Shown piece after piece: positions 45,686 to 60,200 of a DNA stretch of 64,000 nt. Both the position numbers and the translations under genes were made by a program. Position 1 is the first letter of the stretch; each line of letters starts with the position of its first letter. This DNA comes from Clusia tigrina. Taxonomy: Eukaryota > Arthropoda > Insecta > Diptera > Clusiidae. The notes below the pieces were generated by a model, which was not told the origin of the DNA, ran no database searches, and was given only the letters and a program-made list of their open reading frames with translations. The stretch spans positions 252,619,889-252,683,888 of the forward strand of contig OV050030.1 in NCBI GenBank assembly GCA_920105625.2. The letters are read 5' to 3'.

Positions 45686-48600
45686 TAGTCGAGCTTCTTG
45701 TCAATTTAAGCTATCGCTCAAAGCTATGCTACCCTTGAGTCCCAAATCAAACACTGATAAAACTTCAAATGGCTCTAACTTCTATACGGTACATCCTACA
45801 CCTATCAAAGTTTGCAACATACAAATGCTTGTAACTTTTTACTGGAGCGTCATAAAACCTTGAAATTTTGTAACAATAAAATACTCGAGCCTCTTGTCAA
45901 TTTAAGCTATCGCTCAAAGCTATGCTACCCTTGAGTCCCAAATCAAACACTGATAAAACTTCAAATGGCCCTAACTTCTCTACGATACGTCCTACACCTA
46001 TCAAAGTTTGCAACATACAAATGCTTGTAACTTTTTACTGGAGCGTCATAGAACCTTGAAATTTTGTAACAATAAAGAACTCGAGCCTCTTGTCAATTTA
46101 AGTTATCGCTCAAAGCTATGCTACCCTTGAGTCCCAAATCAAACATTGATAAAACTTCAAATGGCCCTAACTTCTATACGATAGGTCCTACACCTATCAA
46201 AGTTTGCAACATACAAATGCTTGTAACTTTTTTCTGTAGCATCATAAAACCTTGAAATTTTGTAACAATAAAGTACTCGAGCCTCTTGTAAATTTAAGCT
46301 ACCGCTCAAAGCTTTGCTACCCTTGAATCCCAAATCAAACACTGATAAAACTTTAAATGGCCCTAACTTCTCTACGGTGCATCCTATACCTATCACAGTT
46401 TGCAACATACAAATGCTTGTAACTTTTTACTGGAGCGTCATAAAATCTTGAAATTTTGTAACAATAAAGTACTCGAGCCTCTTGTCAATTTAAGCTGTCG
46501 CTCGAAGCTATGCTACCCTTGAGTCCCAAATCAAACACTGATAAATCTTCAAATGGCCCTAACTTCTATACGGTACGTCCTACACCTATCATTGTTTGTA
46601 ACATACAAATGCTTGTAACTTTTTACTGGAGCGTCATAAAGTCTTTAAGTTTTGTAACAATAAAGTACGCGAGCCTCTTGTCAATTTAAGTTATCGCTCA
46701 AAGCTATGCTACCCTTGAGTCCCAAATCAAACACTGATAAAACTTCAAATGGCTCTAACTTCTATACGGTACGTCCTACACCTATCAAAGTTTGCAACAT
46801 ACAAATGCTTGTAACATTTTAATGGAGCGTCATAAAACCTTGAAATTTTGTAACAATAAAGTACTCGAGCCTCTTGTCAATTTAAGCTATCGCTCAAAGT
46901 TATGCTACCCTTGAGTCCCAAATCAAACACTGATAAAACTTCAAATGGCCCTAACTTCTATACGGTACGTCCTACACCTATCAAAGTTTGCAACATACAA
47001 ATGCTTGTAACTTTTACTGGAGCGTCATAAAACCTTGAAATTTTGTAACAATAAAGTACTCGAGCCTCTTGTCAATTTAAGCTATCGCTCAAAGCTATGC
47101 TACCCTTGAGTCCCAAATCAAACACTGATAAAACTTCAAATGGCCCTAACTTCTCTACGGTACGTCCTACACCTATCAAAGTTTGCAACATACAAATGCT
47201 TGTAAATTTTTACTGGAGCGTCATAGAACCTTGAAATTTTGTAACAATAAAGTACTCGAGCGTCTTGTCAATTTAAGCTGTCGCTCGAAGCTATGCTACC
47301 TTTGAGTCCCAAATCAAACACTGATAAAACTTCAAGTGGCCCTAACTTCTATAGGGTACGTCCTACACCTATCAGAGTTTGCAACATACAAATGGTTGTA
47401 ACTTTTTACTGGAGCGTCATAAAACATTGAAATTTTGTAACAATAAAGTACTCCAGCCTATTGTCAATTTAAGCTATCGCTCAAAGTTATGCTACCCTTG
47501 AGTCCCAAATCAAACACTGATAAATCTTCAAATGGCCCTAACTTTTATACGGTACGTCCTACACCTATCAAAGTTTGCAACATACAAATGCTTGTAACTT
47601 TTTACTGGAGCGTCATAAAACCTTGAACTTTTGTAACAATAAAGTACTCGAGCTTCTTGTCAATTTAAGCTATCGCTCAAAGCTATGCTACCCTTGAGAA
47701 CCAAATCAAACACTGATAAAACTTCAAATGGCCCTAACTTCTACACGGTACGTTCTACACCTATCAAAGTTTGCAACATACAAATGCTTGTAACTTTTTT
47801 CTGGAGCATCATAAAACCTTGAAATTTTGTAACAATAAAGTACTCGAGCTTCTTGTCAATTTAAGCTACCGCTCAATGCTTTGCTACCCTTGAATCCCAA
47901 ATCAAACACTGATAAAACTTTAAATGGCCCTAACTTCTCTACGGTGCATCCTATACCTATCAAAGTTTGCAACATACAAATGGTTGTAACTTTTTACTGG
48001 AGCGTCATAAAACCTTGAAATTTTGTAACAATAAAGTACTCCAGCCTCTTGTCAATTTAAGCTATCGCTCAAAACTATGCTACCCTTGAGACCCAAATCA
48101 AACACTGATAAAAATTCAAATGGCCCTAACTTCTATACGGTACGTCCTACACCTATCAAAGTTTGCAACATACAAATGCTTGTAACTTTTTACTGGAGCG
48201 TCATAAAACCTTGAAATTTTGTAACAATAAAGTACTCGAGCCTCTTGTCAATTTAAGCTATCGCTCAAAGCTATGCTACCCTTGAGTCCGAAATCAAACA
48301 CTGATAAAACTTCAAATGGCCCTAACTTCTCTACGGTACGTCCTACACCTATCAAAGTTTGCAACATCCAAATGCTTGTAACTTTTTTCTGGAGCTTCAT
48401 AAAACCTTGAAATTTTGTAACAATAAAGTACTCGAGCCTCTTGTCAATTTAAGCTGTCGCTCGAAGCTATGCTACATTTGAGTCCCAAATCAAACACTGA
48501 TAAAACTTCAAATGGCCCTAACTTCTATAGGGTACGTCCTACACCTACCAGAATTTGCAACAAACAAATGCTTGTAACTTTTTACTGGAGCGTCATAAAA

Positions 48601-49212
48601 CCTTGAAATTTTGTAACAATAAAGTACTCGAGCCTCTTGTCAATTTAAGCTATCGCTCGAAGCTATGCTACCCTTGAGTCCCAAATCAAACACTGATAAA
48701 ACTTCAAATGGCCCTAACTTCTATACGGTACGTCCTACACCTATCAAAGTTTGCAACAAACAAATGGTTGTAACTTTTTACTGGAGCGTCATAAAACCTT
48801 GAACTTTTGTAACAATAAAGTACTCGAGCCTCTTCTCAATTTAAGCTATCGCTCAAAGTTATGCTACCCTTGAGTCCCAAATCAAACACTGATAAATCTT
48901 CAAATGGCCCAAACTTCTATACGGTACGTCCTACACCTATCAAAGTTTGCAACATACAAATGCTTGTAACTTTTTACTGGAGCGTCATAAAATCTTGAAA
49001 TTTTGTAACAATAAAGTACTCGAGCCTCTTGTCAATTTAAGCTATCGCTCAAAGCTATGCTACCCTTGAGGCCCAAATCAAACACTGATAAAACTTCAAA
49101 TGGCCCTAAATTCTATACGGTACGTCCTACACCTATCAAAGTTTGCAACATACAAATGCTTGTAACTTTTTACTGGAGCGTCATAAAACCTTGAAGTTTT
49201 GTAACAATAAAG
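45686..49212 (+). repeat. HOR unit G, copy 1 (18 monomers, 3,527 bp)
   Basis: TAGTCGAGCTTCTTG is at 45686 and again at 49213, an offset of 18 x 196 minus 1. The missing base is in TAACTTTTACTGG (about 47010). Other markers: ACGATAGGTCC (about 46178), CTTGTAAATTTAAGCTACCG (about 46285), CTATCACAG, TCATTGTTTGTAAC (about 46589), AGTCTTTAAG with GTACGCGAG (about 46640-46670), ACATTTTAATGG and GAGTCCGAAATC (48286). The second half repeats 44.6-45.7 kb (offset 3,135: 16 x 196 minus 1). Confidence 0.88.
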
Positions 49213-51171
49213 TAGTCGAGCTTCTTGTCAATTTAAGCTATCGCTCAAAGCTATGCTACCCTTGAGTCCCAAATCAAACACTGATAAAACTTCAAATGGC
49301 TCTAACTTCTATACGGTACATCCTACACCTATCAAAGTTTGCAACATACAAATGCTTGTAACTTTTTACTGGAGCGTCATAAAACCTTGAAATTTTGTAA
49401 CAATAAAATACTCGAGCCTCTTGTCAATTTAAGCTATCGCTCAAAGCTATGCTACCCTTGAGTCCCAAATCAAACACTGATAAAACTTCAAATGGCCCTA
49501 ACTTCTCTACGGTACGTCCTACACCTATCAAAGTTTGCAACATACAAATGCTTGTAACTTTTTACTGGAGCGTCATAGAACCTTGAAATTTTGTAACAAT
49601 AAAGAACTCGAGCCTCTTGTCAATTTAAGTTATCGCTCAAAGCTATGCTACCCTTGAGTCCCAAATCAAACATTGATAAAACTTCAAATGGCCCTAACTT
49701 CTATACGATAGGTCCTACACCTATCAAAGTTTGCAACATACAAATGCTTGTAACTTTTTTCTGGAGCATCATAAAACCTTGAAATTTTGTAACAATAAAG
49801 TACTCGAGCCTCTTGTAAATTTAAGCTACCGCTCAAAGCTTTGCTACCCTTGAATCCCAAATCAAACACTGATAAAACTTTAAATGGCCCTAACTTCTCT
49901 ACGGTGCATCCTATACCTATCACAGTTTGCAACATACAAATGCTTGTAACTTTTTACTGGAGCGTCATAAAATCTTGAAATTTTGTAACAATAAAGTACT
50001 CGAGCCTCTTGTCAATTTAAGCTGTCGCTCGAAGCTATGCTACCCTTGAGTCCCAAATCAAACACTGATATATCTTCAAATGGCCCTAACTTCTATACGG
50101 TACGTCCTACACCTATCATTGTTTGTAACATACAAATGCTTGTAACTTTTTACTGGAGCGTCATAAAGTCTTTAAGTTTTGTAACAATAAAGTACGCGAG
50201 CCTCTTGTCAATTTAAGTTATCGCTCAAAGCTATGCTACCCTTGAGTCCCAAATCAAACACTGATAAAACTTCAAATGGCTCTAACTTCTATACGGTACG
50301 TCCTACACCTATCAAAGTTTGCAACATACAAATGCTTGTAACATTTTAATGGAGCGTCATAAAACCTTGAAATTTTGTAACAATAAAGTACTCGAGCCTC
50401 TTGTCAATTTAAGCTATCGCTCAAAGTTATGCTACCCTTGAGTCCCAAATCAAACACTGATAAAACTTCAAATGGCCCTAACTTCTATACGGTACGTCCT
50501 ACACCTATCAAAGTTTGCAACATACAAATGCTTGTAACTTTTACTGGAGCGTCATAAAACCTTGAAATTTTGTAACAATAAAGTACTCGAGCCTCTTGTC
50601 AATTTAAGCTATCGCTCAAAGCTATGCTACCCTTGAGACCCAAATCAAACACTGATAAAACTTCAAATGGCCCTAACTTCTCTACGGTACGTCCTACACC
50701 TATCAAAGTTTGCAACATACAAATGCTTGTAAATTTTTACTGGAGCGTCATAGAACCTTGAAATTTTGTAACAATAAAGTACTCGAGCGTCTTGTCAATT
50801 TAAGCTGTCGCTCGAAGCTATGCTACCTTTGAGTCCCAAATCAAACACTGATAAAACTTCAAGTGGCCCTAACTTCTATAGGGTACGTCCTACACCTATC
50901 AGAGTTTGCAACATACAAATGGTTGTAACTTTTTACTGGAGCGTCATAAAACATTGAAATTTTGTAACAATAAAGTACTCCAGCCTATTGTCAATTTAAG
51001 CTATCGCTCAAAGTTATGCTACCCTTGAGTCCCAAATCAAACACTGATAAATCTTCAAATGGCCCTAACTTCTATACGGTACGTCCTACACCTATCAAAG
51101 TTTGCAACATACAAATGCTTGTAACTTTTTACTGGAGCGTCATAAAACCTTGAAGTTTTGTAACAATAAAG
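49213..51171 (+). repeat. HOR unit G, copy 2 (10 monomers, 1,959 bp)
   Basis: This has the same opening as copy 1 (ACGATAGGTCC about 49706, CTTGTAAATTTAAGCTACCG about 49812, GTACGCGAG about 50191, ACATTTTAATGG about 50340) and the same one-base-short TAACTTTTACTGG (about 50536), giving 10 x 196 minus 1. The eight later monomers of copy 1 are missing; after the TACTCCAGCCTATTG monomer it returns directly to the start of a new unit. Confidence 0.88.
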
Positions 51172-52542
51172 TACTCGAGCTTCTTGTCAATTTAAGCTAT
51201 CGCTCAAAGCTATGCTACCCTTGAGTCCCAAATCAAACACTGATAAAACTTCAAATGGCTCTAACTTCTATACGGTACATCCTACACCTATCAAAGTTTG
51301 CAACATACAAATGCTTGTAACTTTTTACTGGAGCGTCATAAAACCTTGAAATTTTGTAACAATAAAGTACTCGAGCCTCTTGTCAATTTAAGCTATCGCT
51401 CAAAGCTATGCTACCCTTGAGTCCCAAATCAAACACTGATAAAACTTCAAATGGCCCTAACTTCTCTACGGTACGTCCTACACCTATCAAAGTTTGCAAC
51501 ATACAAATGCTTGTAACTTTTTACTGGAGCGTCATAGAACCTTGAAATTTTGTAACAATAAAGAACTCGAGCCTCTTGTCAATTTAAGTTATCGCTCAAA
51601 GCTATGCTACCCTTGAGTCCCAAATCAAACATTGATAAAACTTCAAATGGCCCTAACTTCTATACGATAGGTCCTACACCTATCAAAGTTTGCAACATAC
51701 AAATGCTTGTAACTTTTTTCTGGAGCATCATAAAACCTTGAAATTTTGTAACAATAAAGTACTCGAGCCTCTTGTAAATTTAAGCTACCGCTCAAAGCTT
51801 TGCTACCCTTGAATCCCAAATCAAACACTGATAAAACTTTAAATGGCCCTAACTTCTCTACGGTGCATCCTATACCTATCACAGTTTGCAACATACAAAT
51901 GCTTGTAACTTTTTACTGGAGCGTCATAAAACCTTGAAATTTTGAAACAATAAAGTACTCGAGCCTCTTCTCAATTTAAGCTGTCGCTCGAAGCTATGCT
52001 ACCCTTGAGTCCCAAATCAAACACTGATAAATCTTCAAATGGCCCTAACTTCTATACGGTACGTCCTACACCTATCATTGTTTGTAACATACAAATGCTT
52101 GTAACTTTTTACTGGAGCGTCATAAAATCTTTAAGTTTTGTAACAATAAAGTACTCGAGCCTCTTGTCAATTTAAGTTATCGCTCAAAGCTATGCTACCC
52201 TTGAGTCCCAAATCAAACACTGATAAAACTTCAAATGGCTCTAACTTCTATACGGTACGTCCTACACCTATCAAAGTTTGCAACATACAAATGCTTGTAA
52301 TATTTTAATGGAGCGTCATAAAACCTTGAAATTTTGTAACAATAAAGTACTCGAGCCTCTTGTCAATTTAAGCTATCGCTCAAAGTTATGCTACCCTTGA
52401 GTCCCAAATCAAACACTGATAAAACTTCAAATGGCCCTAACTTCTATGCGGTACGTCTTACACCTATCAAAGTTTGCAACATACAAATGTTTGTAACTTT
52501 TACTGGAGCGTCATAAAACCTAGAAATTTTGTAACAATAAAG
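51172..52542 (+). repeat. HOR unit G, copy 3 (7 monomers, 1,371 bp)
   Basis: The offset from the matching frame at 51643 to 53014 is 1,371 bp, 7 x 196 minus 1, again with a single TAACTTTTACTGG. Private changes: TTTTGAAACAATAAAG (about 51942), CTTCTCAATTT (about 51968), TAATATTTTAATGG (about 52298), CTATGCGG, GTCTTACACC and CCTAGAAATTTTG. The last three tie it closely to the copy that follows. Confidence 0.85.
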
Positions 52543-54470
52543 TACTCGAGCCTCTTGTCAATTTAAGCTATCGCTCAAAGCTATGCTACCCTTGAGTCCC
52601 AAATCAAACACTGATAAAACTTCAAATGGCCCTAACTTCTCTACGGTACGTCCTACACCTATCAGAGTTTGCAACATACAAATGGTTGTAACTTTTTACT
52701 GGAGCGTCATAAAACATTGAAATTTTGTAACAATAAAGTACTCCAGCCTAATGTCAATTTAAGCTATCGCTCAAAGCTATGCTACCCTTGAGTCCCAAAT
52801 CAAACACTGATAAAACTTCAAATGGCCCTAACTTCTCTACGGTACGTCCTACACCTATCAAAGTTTGCAACATACAAATGCTTGTAACTTTTTACTGGAG
52901 CGTCATAGAACCTTGAAATTTTGTAACAATAAAGAACTCAAGCCTCTTGTCAATTTAAGTTATCGCTCAAAGCTATGCTACCCTTGAGTCCCAAATCAAA
53001 CATTGATAAAACTTCAAATGGCCCTAACTTCTATACGATAGGTCCTACACCTATCAAAGTTTGCAACATACAAATGCTTGTAACTTTTTTCTGGAGCATC
53101 ATAAAACCTTGAAATTTTGTAACAATAAAGTACTCGAGCCTCTTGTAAATTTAAGCTACCGCTCAAAGCTTTGCTACCCTTGAATCCCAAATCAAACACT
53201 GATAAAACTTTAAATGGCCCTAACTTCTCTACGGTGCAGCCTATACCTATCACAGTTTGCAACATACAAATGCTTGTAACTTTTTACTGGAGCGTCATAA
53301 AACCTTGAAATTTTGTAACAATAAAATACTCGAGCCTCTTGTCAATTTAAGCTGTCGCTTGAAGCTATGCTACCCTTGAGTCCCAAATCAAACACTGATA
53401 AATCTTCAAATGGCCCTAACTTCTATACGGTACGTCCTACACCTATCATTGTTTGTAACATACAAATGCTTGTAACTTTTTACTGGAGCGTCATAAAATC
53501 TTTAAGTTTTGTAACAATAAAGTACTCGAGTCTCTTGTCAATTTAAGTTATCGCTCAAAGCTATGCTACCCTTGAGTCCCAAATCAAACACTGATAAAAC
53601 TTCAAATGGCTCTAACTTCTATACGGTACGTCCTACACCTATCAAAGTTTGCAACATACAAATGCTTGTAATATTTTAATGGAGCGTCATAAAACCTTGA
53701 AATTTTGTAACAATAAAGTACTCGAGCCTCTTGTCAATTTAAGCTATCGCTCAAAGTTATGCTACCCTTGAGTCCCAAATCAAACACTGATAAAACTTCA
53801 AATGGCCCTAACTTCTATACGGTACGTCTTACACCTATCAAAGTTTGCAACATACAAATGCTTGTAACTTTTACTGGAGCGTCATAAAACCTAGAAATTT
53901 TGTAACAATAAAGTACTCGAGCCTCTTGTCAATTTAAGCTATCGCTCAAAGCTATGCTACCCTTGAGTCCCAAATCAAACACTGATAAAACTTCAAATGG
54001 CCCTAACTTCTCTACGGTACGTCCTACACCTATCAAAGTTTGCAACATACAAATGCTTGTAAATTTTTACTGGAGCGTCATAGAACCTTGAAATTTTGTA
54101 ACAATAAAGTACTCGAGCTTCTTGTCAATTTAAGCTGTCGCTCGAAGCTATGCTACCTTTGAGTCCCAAATCAAACACTGATAAAACTTCAAGTGGCCCT
54201 AACTTCTATAGGGTACGTCCTACACCTATCAGAGTTTGCAACATACAAATGGTTGTAACTTTTTACTGGAGCGTCATAAAACATTGAAATTTTGTAACAA
54301 TAAAGTACTCCAGCCTATTGTCAATTTAAGCTATCGCTCAAAGTTATGCTACCCTTGAGTCCCAAATCAAACACTGATAAATCTTCAAATGGCCCTAACT
54401 TCTATACGGTACGTCCTACACCTATCATTGTTTGTAACATACAAATGCTTGTAACTTTTTACTGGAGCGT
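52543..54470 (+). repeat. HOR unit G, copy 4
   Basis: A fourth round of the same series: ACGATAGGTCC (about 53035), CTTGTAAATTTAAGCTACCG (about 53142), GTGCAGCC (53235), TAATATTTTAATGG (about 53670), GTCTTACACC (about 53826), one-base-short TAACTTTTACTGG (about 53866), CTTCAAGTGG/TATAGGGTACG (about 54188-54215) and TACTCCAGCCTATTG (about 54305). Confidence 0.82.
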
Positions 54471-57248
54471 CATAAAATCTTTAAGTTTTGTAACAATAAA
54501 GTACTCGAGCCTCTTGTCAATTTAAGTTATCGCTCAAAGCTATGCTACCCTTGAGTCCCAAATCAAACACTGATAAATCTTCAAATGGCTCTAACTTCTA
54601 TACGGTACGTCCTACACCTATCAAAGTTTGCAACATACAAATGCTTGTAACATTTTAATGGAGCGTCATAAAACCTTGAAATTTTGTAACAATATAGTAC
54701 TCGAGCCTCTTGTCAATTTAAGCTATCGCTCAAAGTTATGCTACCCTTGAGTCCCAAATCAAACACTGATAAAACTTCAAATGGCCCTAACTTCTATACG
54801 GTACGTCCTACACCTATCAAAGTTTGCAACATACAAATGCTTGTAACTTTTACTGGAGCGTCATAAAACCTTGAAATTTTGTAACAATAAAGTACTCGAG
54901 CCTCTTGTCAATTTAAGCTATCGCTCAAAGCTATGCTACCCTTGAGTCCCAAATCAAACACTGATAAAACTTCAAATGGCCCTAACTTCTCTACGGTACG
55001 TCCTACACCTATCAAAGTTTGCAACATACAAATGCTTGTAAATTTTTACTGGAGCGTCATAGAACCTTGAAATTTTGTAACAATAAAGTACTCGAGCGTC
55101 TTGTCAATTTAAGCTGTCGCTCGAAGCTATGCTACCTTTGAGTCCCAAATCAAACACTGATAAAACTTCAAGTGGCCCTAACTTCTAAAGGGTACGTCCT
55201 ACACCTATCAGAGTTTGCAACAAACAAATGCTTGTAACTTTGTACGGGAGCGTCATAAAACCTTGAAATTTTGTAACAATAAAGTACTCGAGCCTCTTGT
55301 CAATTTAAGCTATCGCTGAAAACTATGCTACCCTTGAGACCCAAATTAAACACTGATAAAACTTCAAATGGCCCTAACTTCTCTACGGTACACCTATCAA
55401 AGTTTGCAACATACAAATGCTTGTAACTTTTCACTGGAGTGTCATAGAACCTTGCAATTTTGTAACAATACAGAACTCGAGCCTCTTGCCTATTTAAGTT
55501 ATCGCTCAAAGCTATGCTACCCTTGAATCCCAAATCAAACACTGATAAAACTTCAAATGGCTCTAACTTTTATACGGTACGTCCTACACCTATCAAAGTT
55601 TGCCACATACAAATGCTTGTAACATTTTAATGGAGCGTCATAAAACATTGAAATTTTGTAACAATAAAGTACTCGAGCCTCTTGTCAATTTAAGCTGTCG
55701 CTCGAAGCTATGCTACCTTTGAGTCCCAAATCAAACACTGATAAAACTTCAAATGGACCTAACTTCTCTACGGTACGTCCTACACCTATCAAAGTTAGCA
55801 ACATACAAATGCTTGTAAATTTTTACTGGAGCGTCATAGAACCTTCAATTTTTGTAACAATAAAGTACTCGAGCCTCTTGTCAATTTAAGCTATCGCCCA
55901 AAGTTATGCTACCCTTGAGTCCCAAATCAAACACTGTTAAAATTTCAAATGGCCCTTACTTCTATATGGTACGTCCTACACCTATCAAAGTTTGCAACAT
56001 ACAAATGCTTGTAACTTTTTACTGGAGCGTCATAAAACCTTGAAATTTTGTAACAATAAAGTACTCGAGCCTCTTGTCAATTTAAGCTGTCGCTCGAAGC
56101 TATGCTACCTTTGAGTCCCAAATCAAACACTGATAAAACTTCAAATGGCCCTAACTTCTATACGGTACGTCCTACACCTATCAGAGTTTGCAACAAACAA
56201 ATGCTTGTAACTTTTTACTGGAGCGTCATAAAACTTTGAAATTTTGTAACAATAAAGTACTCGAGCCTCTTGTCAATTTAAGCTATCGCTCAAAACTATG
56301 CTACCCTTGAGAACCAAATCAAACACTGATAAAACTTCAAATGGCCCTAACTTCTACACGGTACGTTCTACACCTATCAAAGTTTGCAACATACAAATGC
56401 TTGTAACTTTTTTCTGGAGCATCATAAAACCTTGAAATTTTGAAACAATAAAGTACTCGAGCTTCTTGTCAATTTAAGCTACCGCTCAAAGCTTTGCTAC
56501 CCTTGAATCCCAAATCAAACACTGATAAAACTTTAAATGGCCCTAACTTCTCTACGGTGCATCCTATACCTATCAAAGTTTGCAACATACAAATGGTTGT
56601 AACTTTTTACTGGAGCGTCATAAGACCTTGAAATTTTGTAACAATAAAGTACTCCAGCCTCTTGTCAATTTAAGCTATCGCTCAAAACTATGCTACCCTT
56701 GAGACCCAAATCAAACACTGATAAAACTTCAAATGGCCCTAACTTCTATACGGTACGTCCTACACCTATCAAAGTTTGCAACATACAAATGCTTGTAACT
56801 TTTTACTGGAGCGTCATAAAACCTTGAAATTTTGTAACAATAAATTACTCGAGCCTCTTGTCAATTTAAGCTATCGCTCAAAGCTATGCTAACCTTGAGT
56901 CCCAAATCAAACACTGATAAAACTTCAAATGGCCCTAACTTCTCTACGGTACGTCCTACACCTATCAAAGTTTGCAACATACAAATGGTTGTAACTTTTT
57001 TCTGGAGCTTCATAAAACCTTGAAATTTTGTAACAATAAAGTACTCGAGCCTCTTGTCAATTTAAGCTGTCGCTCGAAGCTATGCTACCTTTGAGTCCCA
57101 AATCAAACACTGATAAAACTTCAAATGGCCCTAACTTCTATAGGGTACGTCCTACACCTATCAGAGTTTGCAACAAACAAATGCTTGTAACTTTTTACTG
57201 GAGCGTCATAAAACCTTGAAATTTTGTAACAATAAAGTACTCGAGCCT
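54471..57248 (+). repeat. Second copy of the 42.5-45.2 kb block
   Basis: ATCTTTAAGTTTTG (54485 against 42541) and GGTACACC with CACTGGAGTGTC (about 55387 against 43443) give a constant offset of 11,944. GCCCAAAG (55896 against 44148) gives 11,748, one monomer less. The order GCGTCTTGTC, GGTACACC, AATACAGAACTCGAG, CACTGTTAAAATTTC, GAGAACCAAATC and CTACCGCTC is shared. The AATACAGAACTCGAG/CTTGCCTATTTAAG monomer (about 55468) is the unit F form, while at 43527 a different monomer follows, so one copy has exchanged sequence. Confidence 0.8.
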
Positions 57249-60200
57249 CTTGTCAATTTAAGCTATCGCTCGAAGCTATGCTACCCTTGAGTCCCAAATC
57301 AAACACTGATAGAACTTCAAATGGCCCTAACTTCTATACGGTACGTCCTACACCTATCAAAGTTTGCAACAAACAAATGGTTGTAACTTTTTACAGGAGC
57401 GTCATAAAACCTTGAACTTTTGTAACAATAAAGTACTCGAGCCTCTTGTCAATTTAAGCTATCGCTCAAAGTTATGCTACCCTTGAGTCCCAAATCAAAC
57501 ACTGATAAGTCTTCAAATGGCCCTAACTTCTATACGGTACGTCCTACACCTATCAAAGTTTGCAACATACAAATGCTTGTAACTTTTTACTGGAGCGTCA
57601 TAAAACTTTGAAATTTTGTAACAATAAAGTACTCGAGCCTCTTGTCAATTTAAGCTATCGCTCAAAGCTATGCTACCCTTGAGGCCCAAATCAAACACTG
57701 ACAAAACTTCAAATGGCCCTAACTTCTATACGGTACGTCCTACACCTATCAAAGTTTGCAACATACAAATGCTTGTAACTTTTTACTGGAGCGTCATAAA
57801 ACCTTGAAGTTTTGTAACAATAAAGTACTCGAGCTTCTTGTCAATTTAAGCTATCGCTCAAAGCTATGCTACCCTTGAGTCCCAAATCAAACACTGATAA
57901 AACTTCAAATGGCTCTAACTTCTATACGGTACATCCTACACCTATCAAAGTTTGCAACATACAAATGCTTGTAACTTTTTACTGGAGCGTCATAAAACCT
58001 TGAAATTTTGGAACAATAAAGTACTCGAGCCTCTTGTCAATTTAAGCTATCGCTCAAAGCTATGCTACCCTTGAGTCCCAAATCAAACACTGATAAAACT
58101 TCAAATGGCCCTAACTTCTCTACGGTACGTCCTACACCTATCAAAGTTTGCAACATACAAATGCTTGTAACTTTTTACTGGAGCGTCATAGAACCTTGAA
58201 ATTTTGTAACAATAAAGAACTCGAGCCTCTTGTCAATTTAAGTTATCGCTCAAAGCTATGGTACCCTTGAGTCCCAAATCAAACATTGATAAAACTTCAA
58301 ATGGCCCTTACTTCTATACGATAGGTCCTACACCTATCAAAGTTTGCAACATACAAATGCTTGTAACTTTTTTCTGGAGCATCATAAAACCTTGAAATTT
58401 TGTAACAATAAAGTACTCGAGCCTCTTGTCAATTTAAGCTATCGCTCAAAACTATGCTACCCTTGAGGCCCAAATCAAACACTGATAAAACTTCAAATGG
58501 CCCTAACTTCTATGCGGTACGTCCTACACCTATCAAAGTTTGCAACATACAAAGGCTTGTAACTTTTTACTGGAGCGTCATAAAACCTTGAAGTTTTGTA
58601 ACAATAAAGTACTCGAGCTTCTTGTCAATTTAAGCTATCGCTCAAAGCTATGCTACCCTTGAGTCCCAAATCAAACACTGATAAAACTTCAAATGGCTCT
58701 AACTTCTATACGGTACATCCTACACCTATCAAAGTTTGCAACATACAAATGCTTGTAACTTTTTACTGGAGCGTCATAAAACCTTGAAATTTTGTAACAA
58801 TAAAGTACTCGAGCTTCTTGTCAATTTAAGCTATCGCTCAGAGCTATGCTACCCTTGAGTCCCAAATCAAACACTGATAAAACTTCAAATGGCTCTAACT
58901 TCTATACGGTACATCCTACACCTATCAAAGTTTGCAACATACAAATGCTTGTAACTTTTTACTGGAGCGTCATAAAACCTTGAAATTTTGTAACAATAGA
59001 GTACTCGAGCCTCTTGTCAATTTAAGCTATCGCTCAAAGCTATGCTACCCTTGAGTCCCAAATCAAACACTGATAAAACTTCAAATGGCCCTAACATCAC
59101 TATGGTACGTCCTACACCTATCAAAGTTTGCAACATACAAATGTTTGTAACTTTTTACTGGAGCGTCATAGAACCTTGAAATTTTGTAACAATAAAGAAC
59201 TCGAGCCTCCTGTCAATTAAAGTTATCGCTCAAAGCTATGCTACCCTTGAGTCCCAAATCAAACACTGATAAAACTTCAAATGGTCCTAACTTCTATACG
59301 GTACATCCTACACCTATCAAAGTTTGCAACAAACAAATGGTTGTAACTTTTTACTGGAGCGTCATAAAACCTTGAAATTTTGTAACAATAAAGTACTCGA
59401 GCCTCTTGTCAATTTAAGCTATCGCTCAAAGTTATGCTACCCTTGAGTCCCAAATCAAACACTGATAAATCTTCAAATGGCCCTAACTTCTATACGGTAC
59501 GTCCTGCACCTATCAAAGTTTGCAACATACAAATGCTTGTAACTTTTTACTGGAGCGTCATAGAACCTTGAAATTTTGTAACAATAAAGTACTCGAGCCT
59601 CTTGTCAATTTAAGCTATCGCTCAAAGCTATGCTACCCTTGAGGCCCAAATCAAACACTGATAAAACTTCAAATGCCCCTAACTTCTATACGATAGGTCC
59701 TACACCTATCAAAGTTTGCAACATACAAATGCTTGTAACTTTTTTCTGGAGCATCATAAAACCTTGAAATTTTGTAACAATAAAGTACTCGAGCCTCTTG
59801 TCAATTTAAGCTACCGCTCAAAGCTTTGCTACCCTAGAATCCCAAATCAAACACTGATAAAACTTTAAATGGCCCTAACTTCTCTACGGTGCATCCTATA
59901 CCTATAACAGTTTGCAACATACAAATGCTTGTAACATTTTAATGGAGCGTCATAAAACCTTGAAATTTTGTAACAATAAAGTACTCGAGCCTCTTGTCAA
60001 TTTAAGCTGTCGCTCGAAGCTATGCTACCATTGAGTCCCAAATCAAACACTGATAAAACTTCAAATGGCCCTAACTTCTATACGGTACGTCCTACACCTA
60101 TCAAAGTTTGCAACATACAAATGCTTGTAACTTTTTACTGGAGCGTCATAAAACCTTGAAATTTTGTAACAATAAAGTCCTCGAGCCTATTGTCAATTTA

